DNA of 64,000 nt from an uncultured Lentisphaeria bacterium. GTDB lineage: Bacteria; Verrucomicrobiota; Lentisphaeria; Victivallales; UBA1829. The stretch lies in NCBI GenBank assembly GCA_905197955.1, contig CAJKAR010000016.1:1-64000 (forward strand), in the 5' to 3' direction. This document shows, piece by piece, positions 51,744 through 60,515 of this stretch. The first letter of the stretch is position 1. Every line of letters starts with the position of its first letter. The position numbers and the translations under genes were made by a program. The notes beneath the pieces are model-generated. The model was not told where the DNA came from, made no database searches, and worked only from the letters and a program-made list of their open reading frames with translations.

Positions 51744-52086
51744 GAGAGATGCCGGCGGCGGTCGCCTCGTAAAAACGGGGAGGAAAGTCCGGACTCCGCA
51801 GGGCGGGGAGTCCTCGGTTAAGGAGGATGCCGCGGACCATATTCCGCGGAAAGGATAGCGCAACAGAAAACATACCGCCGGAGCAATCCGGCAAGGGTGA
51901 AAAGGCGGGGTAAGAGCCCGCCGCGGAGTGGAGCAATCCCTCCGGCAGTGCAAGCCCCTCCCGGAGCAAGGCCAAATAGGGAATGAGTCGCTGCCCGCGA
52001 CGCTTGAATTCCGGGTTCTGGCCGCATAGACAGATGATCGCCCCCCGATAAGGGTGACAGAATCCGGCTTATGCCGCATCTCTCTC
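51744..52086 (+). ncRNA. rnpB: RNase P RNA, bacterial class A
   Basis: About 343 nt of catalytic RNA that trims the 5' leader of tRNA precursors. The universally conserved blocks are present in order: GAGGAAAGTCCGGACTCC near 51779, GGATAGCGCAACAGAAA near 51855, GGTAAGAGCCCGCC near 51909, GCAAGGCCAAATAGG near 51966, AGACAGATGATCGCC near 52028 and ACAGAATCCGGCTTAT near 52057. The ends were set by the P1 helix, where GAGAGATGC at 51744-51752 pairs with GCATCTCTC at 52076-52084. It precedes apt by about 40 bp. The ends could be off by a few bases. Confidence 0.96.
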
Positions 52087-52127
52087 TTTTATTTGCTTGT
52101 TTGAGAAACAGAATCTGGAGTCTGAAT

Positions 52128-52661
52128 ATGAGTGATTTGAGCGAGCGGATCGCAAACCGGGTGGTCAGCATCCCCGATTATCCACAGAAAGGCGTGATCT
52201 TCCGGGACATCATGCCGATCGCCGCCGACGCGGAACTGTTCAACGATATCATCACAGAACTGGCGAATCGCCACAATAACGATGTCGTTGACCGGGTGGT
52301 CGCAATCGAATCCCGGGGATTTGTTTTCGGCGGAGCGCTCGCTCATCGCCTGAAATGCGGCTTCACTCCCATCCGCAAAGCGGGAAAACTGCCGCGCGAA
52401 ACCATTCGCGAAACCTATCAGCTCGAATACGGCGAAGGAATCATTGAACTCCAGAAAGATTCTCTTGCTCCGGGAACCAGGGTGATTCTGGTGGATGATC
52501 TGCTGGCAACGGGCGGAACCGTAAATGCGGCAATCCGTCTGATCAACCGTCTCGGGGCGGAGGTGGTGGCGGCAGACTTCGTCATTGAACTTGGCTTCCT
52601 CTCTCCGCGCGCCAACATCAGAGGATGTTCCCGCATTCATTCGCTGTTAACCTATCATTGA
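52128..52661 (+). CDS. apt: Adenine phosphoribosyltransferase
   Basis: 177 residues, the usual Apt length. It makes AMP from adenine and PRPP in purine salvage. VVSIPDYPQKGVIFRDIMP is the N-terminal signature, AIESRGFVFGGALAHRL precedes the core, and VILVDDLLATGGTVNAAI is the PRPP-binding motif. The ATG at 52128 has TGGAG about 8 nt upstream; an in-frame ATG at 52071 lies inside the 3' end of rnpB and can be excluded. Confidence 0.94.
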   Translation: MSDLSERIANRVVSIPDYPQKGVIFRDIMPIAADAELFNDIITELANRHNNDVVDRVVAIESRGFVFGGALAHRLKCGFTPIRKAGKLPRETIRETYQLEYGEGIIELQKDSLAPGTRVILVDDLLATGGTVNAAIRLINRLGAEVVAADFVIELGFLSPRANIRGCSRIHSLLTYH

Positions 52662-52685
52662 TTCGATATTTATGGAGATGAAAAA

Positions 52686-53483
52686 ATGAAATATGCGATC
52701 CTCAGCGACATACATGGAAATCTGGAGGCGCTGGATGTCTCGCTGGAAGTCTGCAAACAGGAAAAAGTGGATTCCTACGTCTGTCTGGGCGACATTGTCG
52801 GCTACAATGCCAATCCCAAAGAGTGCCTTGAAATTGTACGCGCTCTTCCCGGCCTGGCCGTCGTAAAGGGCAATCACGATGAATACGTCTCCAACAACGA
52901 CGAAGTCATGGAAGGATTCAATCCTCACGCAAAGGCGGCCGTTCTCTGGACCAAGGCCCAGCTCACCGATGAAGACCGGAAATGGCTCGCCGATCTCCCC
53001 ATGCGCCTCACCATCAAAGGCGCCAACATGACGATCGTTCACGCAACACTCGACGGACCCGATGCCTGGGGGTATATCTTCGACACCCATCACGCCGCAG
53101 ACAACTTCTCCTATCAGTTCACCCAGCTCTGCTTCTGCGGTCACTCCCACGTTCCCGTCGCGTTCAGCAAGCGCCCGATCGCCCTCCGTGTCAACCGCAC
53201 TATCGAGGACATTCCCGAATGGACCTCCGACGGCGATACCGATTTCTCCATTGCCGATGCCATCTCCATCACCATAGAACAGGGTGTCAAATATCTGATG
53301 AACGTCGGAAGCATCGGCCAGCCGCGCAATCACGATCCGCGCGCCTCCTTCTGCATCTACGACACCGATAAAAAACAGGTGATCCGCTACCGGATCCCCT
53401 ACAATATCGCTCTCACGCAGCAGAAGATCCGGGCGGCAAACCTGCCGGAGCGCCTCGCAGCAAGACTGGCCCGCGGCGTCTGA
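52686..53483 (+). CDS. Calcineurin-like metallophosphoesterase (YfcE/Icc-like)
   Basis: 265 residues with all metal-binding motifs in order: DIHGN at 8-12, GDIVGYN near 37, GNHDEY near 63, the HATLDGP His and GHSHVP near 157. Such proteins are cytoplasmic phosphoesterases or phosphatases acting on nucleotides or phosphoproteins; the substrate is not predictable. GGAGA precedes the ATG, and the gene is 24 bp after apt, probably in the same transcript. Confidence 0.9.
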   Translation: MKYAILSDIHGNLEALDVSLEVCKQEKVDSYVCLGDIVGYNANPKECLEIVRALPGLAVVKGNHDEYVSNNDEVMEGFNPHAKAAVLWTKAQLTDEDRKWLADLPMRLTIKGANMTIVHATLDGPDAWGYIFDTHHAADNFSYQFTQLCFCGHSHVPVAFSKRPIALRVNRTIEDIPEWTSDGDTDFSIADAISITIEQGVKYLMNVGSIGQPRNHDPRASFCIYDTDKKQVIRYRIPYNIALTQQKIRAANLPERLAARLARGV

Positions 53484-53510
53484 TTCAGAAATTTTCTCCG
53501 GAGAAATCCC

Positions 53511-54536
53511 ATGAAGCGTTTTCTGATCGTCAAACCAAGCAGTCTCGGCGATATCATCCACGCATTCCCTGCCGTCTCAATGCTCGCGGCTAAATATCCG
53601 GATGCTCAGATCGACTGGCTTGCAGTTCCGGCCTTTGCGCCGGTGGTCAAATATCATCCGGCGGTGGATCATGTGATTCTTTTCCACAGAAAGGAGATGG
53701 GGCGCGTCAGCAAGTTTCCGGGAGCTTTTCTTTCGCTCTTCTCCGACATCCGGAAAAACAGATACGATGCCGTCATTGATCTTCAGGGTCTTCTGCGCAG
53801 CGCCCTGATTGCCCGCATGGCAAAAGCCAAAACCGTCGCAGGCCCCGCCGAAACCAGAGAGACCCTTTCCAAAGTCTTCTACAAGTACAAAATGGATTCC
53901 GGAGATTCCTGCCGGCATGCGGTCTGCAAAAACATGTCCATGATGGCGGAATTCCTGAACGAGCCCCTCCCCGAACGGGTCGTCTTCGAAATGCCGGAAA
54001 ATGCGGCGGCGGCCAAAAAAGCAACAGCCCTCCTTTGCAGTTTCGCCAAGGAAAAACTGATCGCTCTTGCTCCGGGCGCCCGCTGGGAGTCCAAACAGTG
54101 GCCGCCGGAATTCTTCGCGGAATGCGTCAATCTTTTCGCTCAGAAGCACCCGGACTGGTATTTCGTCATTCTCGGCTCGCCGAACGAAAAACAGCAGGGA
54201 GAAATCCTGAAACGAATGCTGAAAACTCCGGCGCTGAACCTGATCGGACTGACTGGAATTCCGGAACTGGTGGAATGCATCCGCAAGTCGCGTCTTCTTC
54301 TCTGCAACGACAGCGGTCCCATGCATATTGCCGCCGGAGTGGGAACGCCGGTAACCGCCATGTTCGGTCCGACAGATCCGGTCCTGACAGGCCCCTTCTC
54401 CGATCAGGCGGAAGTGCTGACTCCCTCGCTGGACTGCTGCCGCTGTTTCAAACGGACTTGCGACTCCTGCCGCTGTCATAAGGAGATCTCTCCGGCAAAA
54501 GTGGTCGAATCCATGGAAAAACTCTTGAGATTCTGA
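53511..54536 (+). CDS. LPS heptosyltransferase (GT9; WaaC/WaaF type)
   Basis: 341 residues of GT-B fold. FLIVKPSSLGDIIHAFPAVSML is the GT9 N-terminus, IDLQGLLRSALIARMA follows, ALAPGARWESKQWPPEFFAE begins the ADP-heptose-binding half, and LLCNDSGPMHIAAGVGTPVTAMFGPTDP is the GT9 signature. The C-terminal Cys cluster (CCRCFKRTCDSCRCHK) resembles the one in WaaF. It adds heptose to the LPS inner core, feeding WaaG and WaaP encoded about 40 kb away. It cannot be assigned to WaaC or WaaF with certainty. Confidence 0.88.
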   Translation: MKRFLIVKPSSLGDIIHAFPAVSMLAAKYPDAQIDWLAVPAFAPVVKYHPAVDHVILFHRKEMGRVSKFPGAFLSLFSDIRKNRYDAVIDLQGLLRSALIARMAKAKTVAGPAETRETLSKVFYKYKMDSGDSCRHAVCKNMSMMAEFLNEPLPERVVFEMPENAAAAKKATALLCSFAKEKLIALAPGARWESKQWPPEFFAECVNLFAQKHPDWYFVILGSPNEKQQGEILKRMLKTPALNLIGLTGIPELVECIRKSRLLLCNDSGPMHIAAGVGTPVTAMFGPTDPVLTGPFSDQAEVLTPSLDCCRCFKRTCDSCRCHKEISPAKVVESMEKLLRF

Positions 54537-54557
54537 TGTTTTCCGCTGGAAAACATC
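54535..54557 (+). terminator. Perfect hairpin overlapping the heptosyltransferase stop codon
   Basis: GATGTTTTCC (54535-54544), 3-nt loop, GGAAAACATC (54548-54557). The tail GGTTTGTG is not T-rich, so termination is uncertain; it could also block exonucleases. Confidence 0.45.
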
Positions 54558-54680
54558 GGTTTGTGAAGTATTATAAGAAACGGGCACGACGGGAAGAAAA
54601 GGGATCGCCCGCCGGAGCTGGAACTCTCGAATGAAAATTCGGTTCCTCAACAGAATCGGTACCAGGTAAGGAAAAAAAGT

Positions 54681-55604
54681 ATGAGAAAGAAATCGCTGCT
54701 GTTTCTGCTGCTGTTTGTATCTGCGGCAACTCTCTCGGCTCAGATCGCCGTCAAAATTGAACCCGGACGTCCTCTTTTTATGCTCTACGATTCCGTGTAT
54801 GTGAAAATGATCATGCGCAATTATTCATCGCATCCGATCGCATTCGGGAACTCGAAGGAGCTGCAGGGAGACATCACATTCCGCATCATCACGCCGGGAC
54901 GGACTCTTGCACGACGGGTCGGCAGCAACAATCCGCTTCTGCGCGGCGTCATTCTTGCTCCGGGCGAAACAAGGGGCTTCACCTTCAACCTCTCCAAATA
55001 CTACTTTCTGCAGGAAGAGGGGATGTACACAGCCCGTGTGACCGTGAAACATCCTCAGCTTCCCTCCGCCTATGAATCCAATGAGATCCCGTTCAAAATC
55101 CGCAAAGGCACAGTCATCTGGGAACGGAAATTCGGACTGCCCGACTACACCGGGGAAAAGAAAAAAAGCGGAAAAATCGAAAACCGCACCTACAAACTTC
55201 TGAAATTCACGGACAGCAAAAGCATCTTTTACTACATGATGATCGATGATGACAAAAAAGTCTATGCCGTCCGACGGATCGGTTTCGACATGGGCCCGAA
55301 TCTTCAGCCGCAACGGGAAATCGACGCACTCGCCCGTTTCCACATCATGATCGCCGTGACACCGAAAATCTTCGCCCACTACATCTACAACTACAACGGC
55401 GTTCTGGAGCGGCGCGATCTCTACATCCGTACCACAACGACCCCCTATCTGGTGCTCGACCCGAAGACATCCGAAGTCCGGATCGACGGCGGACGAATCG
55501 CCAGAAAGGATCTCGACTTTGAAGAGATCAACGATCTGCCGCTTCTCGATGAAGTCAAAACCGAAACCGATATCTTTGAAGCCCGTCCCGCCGGGGATGA
55601 CTGA
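54681..55604 (+). CDS. Secreted/periplasmic protein of unknown function
   Basis: 307 residues with a signal peptide (about 1-21, LLFLLLFVSAATLSA). The N-terminal half (about 22-140) is beta-rich and looks Ig-like (DSVYVKMIMRNYSSHPIAFG, ILAPGETRGFTFNLSKYYFLQEEGMYTARVTV). The second half (about 150-300) has KLLKFTDSKSIFYYMMIDDDKKVYAVRRIGFD and LVLDPKTSEVRIDGG. I do not recognise a family or catalytic motif. AAGGAA lies about 9 nt before the ATG. It is 17 bp upstream of mtnA. Confidence 0.8.
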   Translation: MRKKSLLFLLLFVSAATLSAQIAVKIEPGRPLFMLYDSVYVKMIMRNYSSHPIAFGNSKELQGDITFRIITPGRTLARRVGSNNPLLRGVILAPGETRGFTFNLSKYYFLQEEGMYTARVTVKHPQLPSAYESNEIPFKIRKGTVIWERKFGLPDYTGEKKKSGKIENRTYKLLKFTDSKSIFYYMMIDDDKKVYAVRRIGFDMGPNLQPQREIDALARFHIMIAVTPKIFAHYIYNYNGVLERRDLYIRTTTTPYLVLDPKTSEVRIDGGRIARKDLDFEEINDLPLLDEVKTETDIFEARPAGDD

Positions 55605-55621
55605 ACAGAGGAACTGCTGCA

Positions 55622-56686
55622 ATGAACCGTCCCAATACCGTCCAATGGCAGGCCGCCGACGGCTCCGTTTTTCTGAAGCCGGATGATTCGCTCGATTTCT
55701 CCCTTCCGGGTTTTCTGGACATCATTGACCAGACTCTTCTGCCGGGCAGACTGGTGCGCCTGAAACTTTCCGATCCCGAAGCGATTTTCCATGCCATAAA
55801 AACGCTGGCGGTCCGTGGAGCTCCGGCGATCGGCTGTGCCGCGGCGCTCGGACTCGCGGCCTGCGCGCAGCGCTTTCCGGAGACGGATCGAAATGAATTT
55901 TTGTCGCGTCTTGCGGGAACGGCCGATTATCTGGAATCCTCGCGCCCAACCGCAGTCAATCTTGCCTGGGCGCTTCGCCGCTGCTGTTCGGCGGTAAAGC
56001 GTGCGGAAGATGCCGATATCGCCATCCTGCGCCGGATTCTTCTGAACGAGGCACTTGAAATCCTCGCCGAAGATATCGACATGTGCAGTGCAATCGGCAA
56101 AAACGGTCTTTCGCTCATCAAAGACAATGCAGGCATTCTGACCCACTGCAACGCGGGGGCCCTTGCCACCGGCGGATGCGGAACCGCTCTCGCCCCGATC
56201 TATGCGGCAAAAGAGGCCGGTTTGAATATCCGGGTCTACTCGGATGAAACACGTCCGCTTCTCCAGGGAGCACGCCTGACAGCATGGGAGCTCTCCTACA
56301 ACGGAATCGACGTGACCACAATCTGCGATTCCATGGCGGCGCAGGTCATGCGGGAAGGAAAGGTCGATCTCGTGATCGTCGGAGCCGACCGCGTTGCCGC
56401 CAACGGAGACGCCGCCAATAAAATCGGCACCTATCAGCTGGCGATCACGGCAAAGTACCATCAGATCCCGTTCTATGTGGCGATACCCTACTCGACGATT
56501 GACCGCTCCATTCCGGACGGATCCCATATTCCAATCGAACAGCGGCATGAGTCCGAAATCACCACATTCAACGGAAAGCGCATTTCGCCGGAGACGATCA
56601 AGGTCTACAATCCGGCATTCGATGTGACGCCGGCATCGCTGATTACCGGCTACATCACGGAAAAAGGCATCGTATCGGCGATCTGA
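55622..56686 (+). CDS. mtnA: S-methyl-5-thioribose-1-phosphate isomerase
   Basis: 354 residues, the usual MtnA length, related to eIF2B. It converts methylthioribose 1-phosphate to methylthioribulose 1-phosphate in methionine salvage. VRGAPAIGCAAALGLA is the phosphate-binding signature, THCNAGALATGGCGTALAPI carries the catalytic Cys region, and VGADRVAANGDAANKIGTYQLAI contains the catalytic Asp. SEITTFNGKRISPE is the conserved C-terminal segment. No other methionine-salvage genes are in the window. Confidence 0.93.
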   Translation: MNRPNTVQWQAADGSVFLKPDDSLDFSLPGFLDIIDQTLLPGRLVRLKLSDPEAIFHAIKTLAVRGAPAIGCAAALGLAACAQRFPETDRNEFLSRLAGTADYLESSRPTAVNLAWALRRCCSAVKRAEDADIAILRRILLNEALEILAEDIDMCSAIGKNGLSLIKDNAGILTHCNAGALATGGCGTALAPIYAAKEAGLNIRVYSDETRPLLQGARLTAWELSYNGIDVTTICDSMAAQVMREGKVDLVIVGADRVAANGDAANKIGTYQLAITAKYHQIPFYVAIPYSTIDRSIPDGSHIPIEQRHESEITTFNGKRISPETIKVYNPAFDVTPASLITGYITEKGIVSAI

Positions 56687-56697
56687 CAGGAACACCC

Positions 56698-57462
56698 ATG
56701 AAAAAACTGCGCGTTGACGACTATCTCTGCAATCACGGCATCTGTGCCGACAGGGATGAGGCTCTGCGTCTGATTATGGCCGGCAAAGTCCGCCGCAATC
56801 CGGATTCGGTCATAGCCAAGGCCTCGGAACTGGTTCCGTTCGATGCGGCACTCCTCGTGGACACCGCCGATTCCTTCGCCAGCCGGGGAGCGGGAAAGCT
56901 CGAACCTTCGCTGATGAAACATCTCCCCGACCTGACCGGGTTGAAAGCGATCGACATCGGCTCCTCCACCGGAGGATTCACCGATCTGATGCTGCGCAGA
57001 AATGCGGAAAAAGTCTATGCGGTGGACTGCGGAAAAGGGTTGCTTCATGCAAAACTGCGGAACGATCCGCGCGTCGTTTGTCTGGAAGGAACCAACGCAA
57101 GAACTCTCGACCGGAGCATCATCCCGGAAGAGATTGATGTCATGACAATGGATGTCTCCTTTATTTCCACAACAAAGATTCTTCCCGCCGCCGATGTCAT
57201 CATGGCTCCCGGCGCATGGGCATTTATTCTCGTTAAGCCGCAGTTCGAAGCAGACAGGAAAGATGTGCCACCCGGTGGAGTGGTCGTCGATGAAACCGTT
57301 CGCGCCGCATGCGTGGAAAAAGTTAAACGCTTTGCCGTGGAACGTCTTGCCTGGAATTTTCTGGAGGTCTCCCCCTCCCCCGTCAAAGGTCCGAAGGGAA
57401 ATCAGGAGTATATTGCGGTCTTCCGGAAGAGCGCGGCTTCCGCAGAAAGCCCATCCCGCTGA
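56698..57462 (+). CDS. TlyA-family rRNA (2'-O)-methyltransferase / hemolysin-like
   Basis: 254 residues: an N-terminal S4 RNA-binding domain (about 3-62, RVDDYLCNHGICADRDEALRLIMAGKVRRN) and an FtsJ-like Rossmann methyltransferase (about 75-245). The latter includes FASRGAGKLEPSL, AIDIGSSTGGFTDLML (S-adenosylmethionine-binding motif I), VDCGKGLLHAKL, MTMDVSFISTT and LVKPQFEA. TlyA methylates ribose 2'-OH groups in 16S and 23S rRNA; the hemolysin name is historical. AGGA precedes the ATG 11 bp after mtnA, so the pair is likely co-transcribed. Confidence 0.9.
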   Translation: MKKLRVDDYLCNHGICADRDEALRLIMAGKVRRNPDSVIAKASELVPFDAALLVDTADSFASRGAGKLEPSLMKHLPDLTGLKAIDIGSSTGGFTDLMLRRNAEKVYAVDCGKGLLHAKLRNDPRVVCLEGTNARTLDRSIIPEEIDVMTMDVSFISTTKILPAADVIMAPGAWAFILVKPQFEADRKDVPPGGVVVDETVRAACVEKVKRFAVERLAWNFLEVSPSPVKGPKGNQEYIAVFRKSAASAESPSR

Positions 57463-57464
57463 CG

Positions 57465-57500
57465 GGTCAGGGCTGTGGTCAGGGCTGCGGTCAGGGCTGC
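57465..57500. repeat. Three tandem 12-bp repeats carrying three in-frame stop codons
   Basis: The unit GGTCAGGGCTG(T/C) occurs three times at 57465, 57477 and 57489. The last unit contains the stop of the minus-strand GH gene; read in that gene's frame each unit encodes x-Gln-Pro-stop, so three TGA codons follow one another at 12-nt spacing. Confidence 0.85.
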
Positions 57501-59707
57501 TCCGCGGTCAGTTCGAAAAACGGCGTGGGTCCGTGTTTTAGAGTCGAGGTGTCGATCCGGATCTCCGCAATCCCGTTCTTGAACTGAAAGGGGATCGGCT
57601 CACGGAGGATGCCGTTCAGAGAGAGCGGATAGAGACGGAAACGTCCGCCGTTCCGCAGAGGAAAGGAAACTCGAACCACTCCTGTCTCCACGAGCATGAC
57701 TGCGCCGCTCTTTTTGAGAAGCGTCGTCCGGTCGGCGCTGAGGACCATTCCTTCCGCGTGGGACATCGTATTGAGGAAGAGCACCATCCGGGAACTTTCC
57801 GCAAGTGTTTTGCCATCAACGCTTGTAATGCCGATCGCCGCCGGAACCGTCGTCGAATGCACCGTCAGCAATCCGAGCTTTTCGGGCTTTGCTCCGGCGG
57901 CAAGCGTAACGCCTTCGGTACGCGGAGTCACGACCTTCAACACCTTCTCCCGGGAACGCAATTCGATTTCCTCCGTATCACTCTGATAGATTCCCAGGGC
58001 GGGATCGGTTCGGTTCCCGCTGCCGAGGATTCCTTTCCGACGCATCTGTCCGACAATCTCATTCAGCGAATCATCCTGCAAAGTCTGAGTTTCACTGGAC
58101 CATTCGTAGGTGGCAAAGGAACGGGTCGCCGAAGCCGGAAGCGTCAAATCCGCCCGGTCCACCTGCGAAAGAAGCGGAGCCGAAGGGAAATAGGATCGGA
58201 AACCACAGAGCAGCGGCAGTTCCGCCATTCCAAGAGCCCGTCTTCCATTGCGCGCGACAAACGCATCTGGGATCAGCAGATCCACCCGGTGCGGCGACTG
58301 CTTCACATCTCCCCGCTTGAAGAGCTGCATCATCAGAAACTCATTGACCCGCATCGTCGGAATCGTCCCTGCCTGAAAGTTGCTGATGTCCCGCGCCGGA
58401 ACATACGACGCCACCGGAGAAACATGCGTGATAATCGCGGAAAATCCCTGTAACGCACTGTACGCGGGAAACAGAAGCGCATTCTCATACAGATACTGAT
58501 TCCAGAAACAATGATTCTGTTCCGTCACCACCAGAGGACGATCCGGCAGACGCATCATCGCGGAATCCGCCCAGAAGCGTCCGCGTTCCCCAACGGAGCT
58601 CGTCTGTTTCACCCGGCTGCCGACCGCCGCCCAGCCCTTCGGGTGCGCATGATAACTGTTGACTATCACAACTCCGGCCTTCTCCTTCGCCCGCGCAAAG
58701 GAGTTGTTCAGATCCTTGCTCCAGTTATACTGAGCAAAAAGCCCCTCGTAACCGATCTCCCGGACAGAGAAGGCAAAAAACGCCAGAGTCTCGCGTGCCC
58801 GGTCCAGCCAGAACAAGTTAACCATCGACGACGAAATTTTTCCGCCGGACAGCACAATCTCATCAAAATGAGCGTACTTTCTTTTCCATTCCCGGTTCAG
58901 AGCGTCGATCGAAGCATATCGTTTTTGCAGGAATTCCCGGAACTTTCGGTCAGCGATCCGCCGGACCTCGTCGCTGGTATTCTTCCGGTCCCCGAGCTGA
59001 TACTCCGCCAGATCCAGTTCATTGAAAAACTCCACAAAGACAATGGAAGGATCGTCCTTGACCGCAACTCCGGTATGTGGATTCACAAAATTCAGAACGC
59101 ATTCCGCCACGCGCCGCCAGGCGGAACGGGTCTCAGGATCGCCCAGAAGCATCTTCAGCTTGATGTTGTTGCGATCCTTGAAGCGATCCTCCTTGTAGCC
59201 GAGATAATAGGAGCCCAGCGTCAGCATCGAATAAATGCCGTTGTCGCGGCAGATTTTCAGAATATAGCCGAAATTGTCCAGTGCGGATTGGACCGGTTTC
59301 TGATCCTCCGTCGTCCCGACAAATAAACTGCGATCAATGGCAAGGCGCGTAAAATTATACCCTTGCCGACGCATATCTTCCACATGCACCTTCATGTGGG
59401 CACGCAGATTTTCCGCCTTGCGCGGCTCCCACCACGGCACCGAACCGCCATTCAGACGGACTGGAACCCCCGGACGGTTCCGGAACTCCAACGAGCCGTT
59501 CTTCCCGATCACCGCCCGTCCGAACTTTCCGGCAGGTCCCGGCTCCGCCAGATCACTGAGATCCAGGGCAGAACCTTTCACAATCCGCGGAGAAGGAAAA
59601 TCCGCTTTCATCCAGCGCGGAGATTTCGCAGTAAAGGTCTCCTCCGCCGCCAGAAGCCCGCAGAGGGAAGCAAGCATTGCAACACATCCGAATATTGATC
59701 TGTCCAT
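57491..59707 (-). CDS. Secreted glycoside hydrolase (GH5/GH42-like TIM barrel), paralogue of the 19.5-22.8 kb protein
   Basis: 738 residues with a signal peptide (about 1-21, FGCVAMLASLCGLLAAEE). It lacks the long N-terminal beta-sandwich part of its 1103-residue paralogue. The barrel begins near residue 55 (VKGSALDLSDLAEPG, EDMRRQGYNFTRLAID). Candidate acid/base Glu230 is in FVEFFNELD and candidate nucleophile Glu396 in VVTEQNHCFWNQYLYE, with VNSYHAHPKGWA between them, as in the paralogue. The C-terminal 250 residues are beta-rich. ATG 59707 is taken as start (a GTG precedes it). It follows a pseudopilin gene by 14 bp, so the two share a promoter. Confidence 0.82.
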   Translation of the reverse strand: MDRSIFGCVAMLASLCGLLAAEETFTAKSPRWMKADFPSPRIVKGSALDLSDLAEPGPAGKFGRAVIGKNGSLEFRNRPGVPVRLNGGSVPWWEPRKAENLRAHMKVHVEDMRRQGYNFTRLAIDRSLFVGTTEDQKPVQSALDNFGYILKICRDNGIYSMLTLGSYYLGYKEDRFKDRNNIKLKMLLGDPETRSAWRRVAECVLNFVNPHTGVAVKDDPSIVFVEFFNELDLAEYQLGDRKNTSDEVRRIADRKFREFLQKRYASIDALNREWKRKYAHFDEIVLSGGKISSSMVNLFWLDRARETLAFFAFSVREIGYEGLFAQYNWSKDLNNSFARAKEKAGVVIVNSYHAHPKGWAAVGSRVKQTSSVGERGRFWADSAMMRLPDRPLVVTEQNHCFWNQYLYENALLFPAYSALQGFSAIITHVSPVASYVPARDISNFQAGTIPTMRVNEFLMMQLFKRGDVKQSPHRVDLLIPDAFVARNGRRALGMAELPLLCGFRSYFPSAPLLSQVDRADLTLPASATRSFATYEWSSETQTLQDDSLNEIVGQMRRKGILGSGNRTDPALGIYQSDTEEIELRSREKVLKVVTPRTEGVTLAAGAKPEKLGLLTVHSTTVPAAIGITSVDGKTLAESSRMVLFLNTMSHAEGMVLSADRTTLLKKSGAVMLVETGVVRVSFPLRNGGRFRLYPLSLNGILREPIPFQFKNGIAEIRIDTSTLKHGPTPFFELTAEQP

Positions 59708-59721
59708 CACAGCACCTGTCC

Positions 59722-60477
59722 TTATTTTGAATTATAGAGGGTCGGAATCCAGTATTTCGTATATTCCTCCGTATAGGAGAATGGATTCACCTGAACGGCA
59801 TGTCCGTCTGCACAGAGAACACCCATTTTTCCGTTGTGAATGCCCCGGTTTGCCACAGGTTCGGGAAGTGTGCCCGGCTTGCCCGGATAACTTTCCGTCA
59901 GATTGGTACCGATAAACGCATAATTTTTCCGGTCGATGCGCCGATGGTTTTCCACGACTTGAAAGCGGTCGGATGCCAGCGTAATCTTCGTAAGTTTCAG
60001 AGGAGATTTCGTCGTTCCCTGCGTATAAATCATCACCCGGTGATTGGCGCAGAAGGAACGATATCCGTCACTCGCCGGCACCACAATCCAGTGCGATGGA
60101 CAGTGAAACGGGGACTGCACATATTTTCTCGAACGGCCCAGTGTCGACACGCCGGCAATCTGCACCCCGTCCCCCGGATGCAGATAGGGCCAGAGAAGAC
60201 CGTCAAAGGCAGCCGAGGCATCCTCATAATCGCCAAAACAGGGAACGATAAAGTCGTCGTTTTCATTGCTGTACTGCTGCGACAAAAGCCCCATCTGTTT
60301 GATATTGCTTGTACATGCGGCTCCGCGTGCACTTTCCCGCGCCTTGTTCAGAGCAGGCAGAAGAAGTCCAGCAAGGATCGCAATGATCGCTACTACAACA
60401 AGGAGTTCTATCAATGTGAACTTCAGACGAACATCTCTTCCGGGAAATCCGTTTCCTGTTTCAGAAAATAATTTCAT
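59722..60477 (-). CDS. Pseudopilin-like protein (type IV pilin N-terminal methylation domain, H-X9-DG)
   Basis: 251 residues. A 19-residue leader ending DVRLK precedes FTLIELLVVVAIIAILAGLLL with Glu at +5; the -1 residue is Lys. LPALNKARESARGAACTSNIKQMG follows, nearly the same as in the other three. The C-terminal motif HNGKMGVLCADGHA fits H-X9-DG. GGAGG lies about 10 nt before the ATG. It is the first gene of the operon with the secreted GH, and the operon is divergent from an AraC regulator. Confidence 0.9.
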   Translation of the reverse strand: MKLFSETGNGFPGRDVRLKFTLIELLVVVAIIAILAGLLLPALNKARESARGAACTSNIKQMGLLSQQYSNENDDFIVPCFGDYEDASAAFDGLLWPYLHPGDGVQIAGVSTLGRSRKYVQSPFHCPSHWIVVPASDGYRSFCANHRVMIYTQGTTKSPLKLTKITLASDRFQVVENHRRIDRKNYAFIGTNLTESYPGKPGTLPEPVANRGIHNGKMGVLCADGHAVQVNPFSYTEEYTKYWIPTLYNSK

Positions 60478-60515
60478 CGCGTGACATCCTCCTTTTCCGT
60501 TTCCTTTTTTCTCAT

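Noticed and set aside
51462..51821. Short open frame crossing the rnpB promoter
   Set aside because: It overlaps the RNase P RNA and its promoter and has no ribosome-binding site or similarity to known proteins.
54421..54480. Cys-rich C-terminus of the heptosyltransferase, first thought to be a metal site specific to this organism
   Set aside because: GT9 heptosyltransferases of the WaaF type commonly carry a similar C-terminal cysteine cluster, so it is not a novelty.
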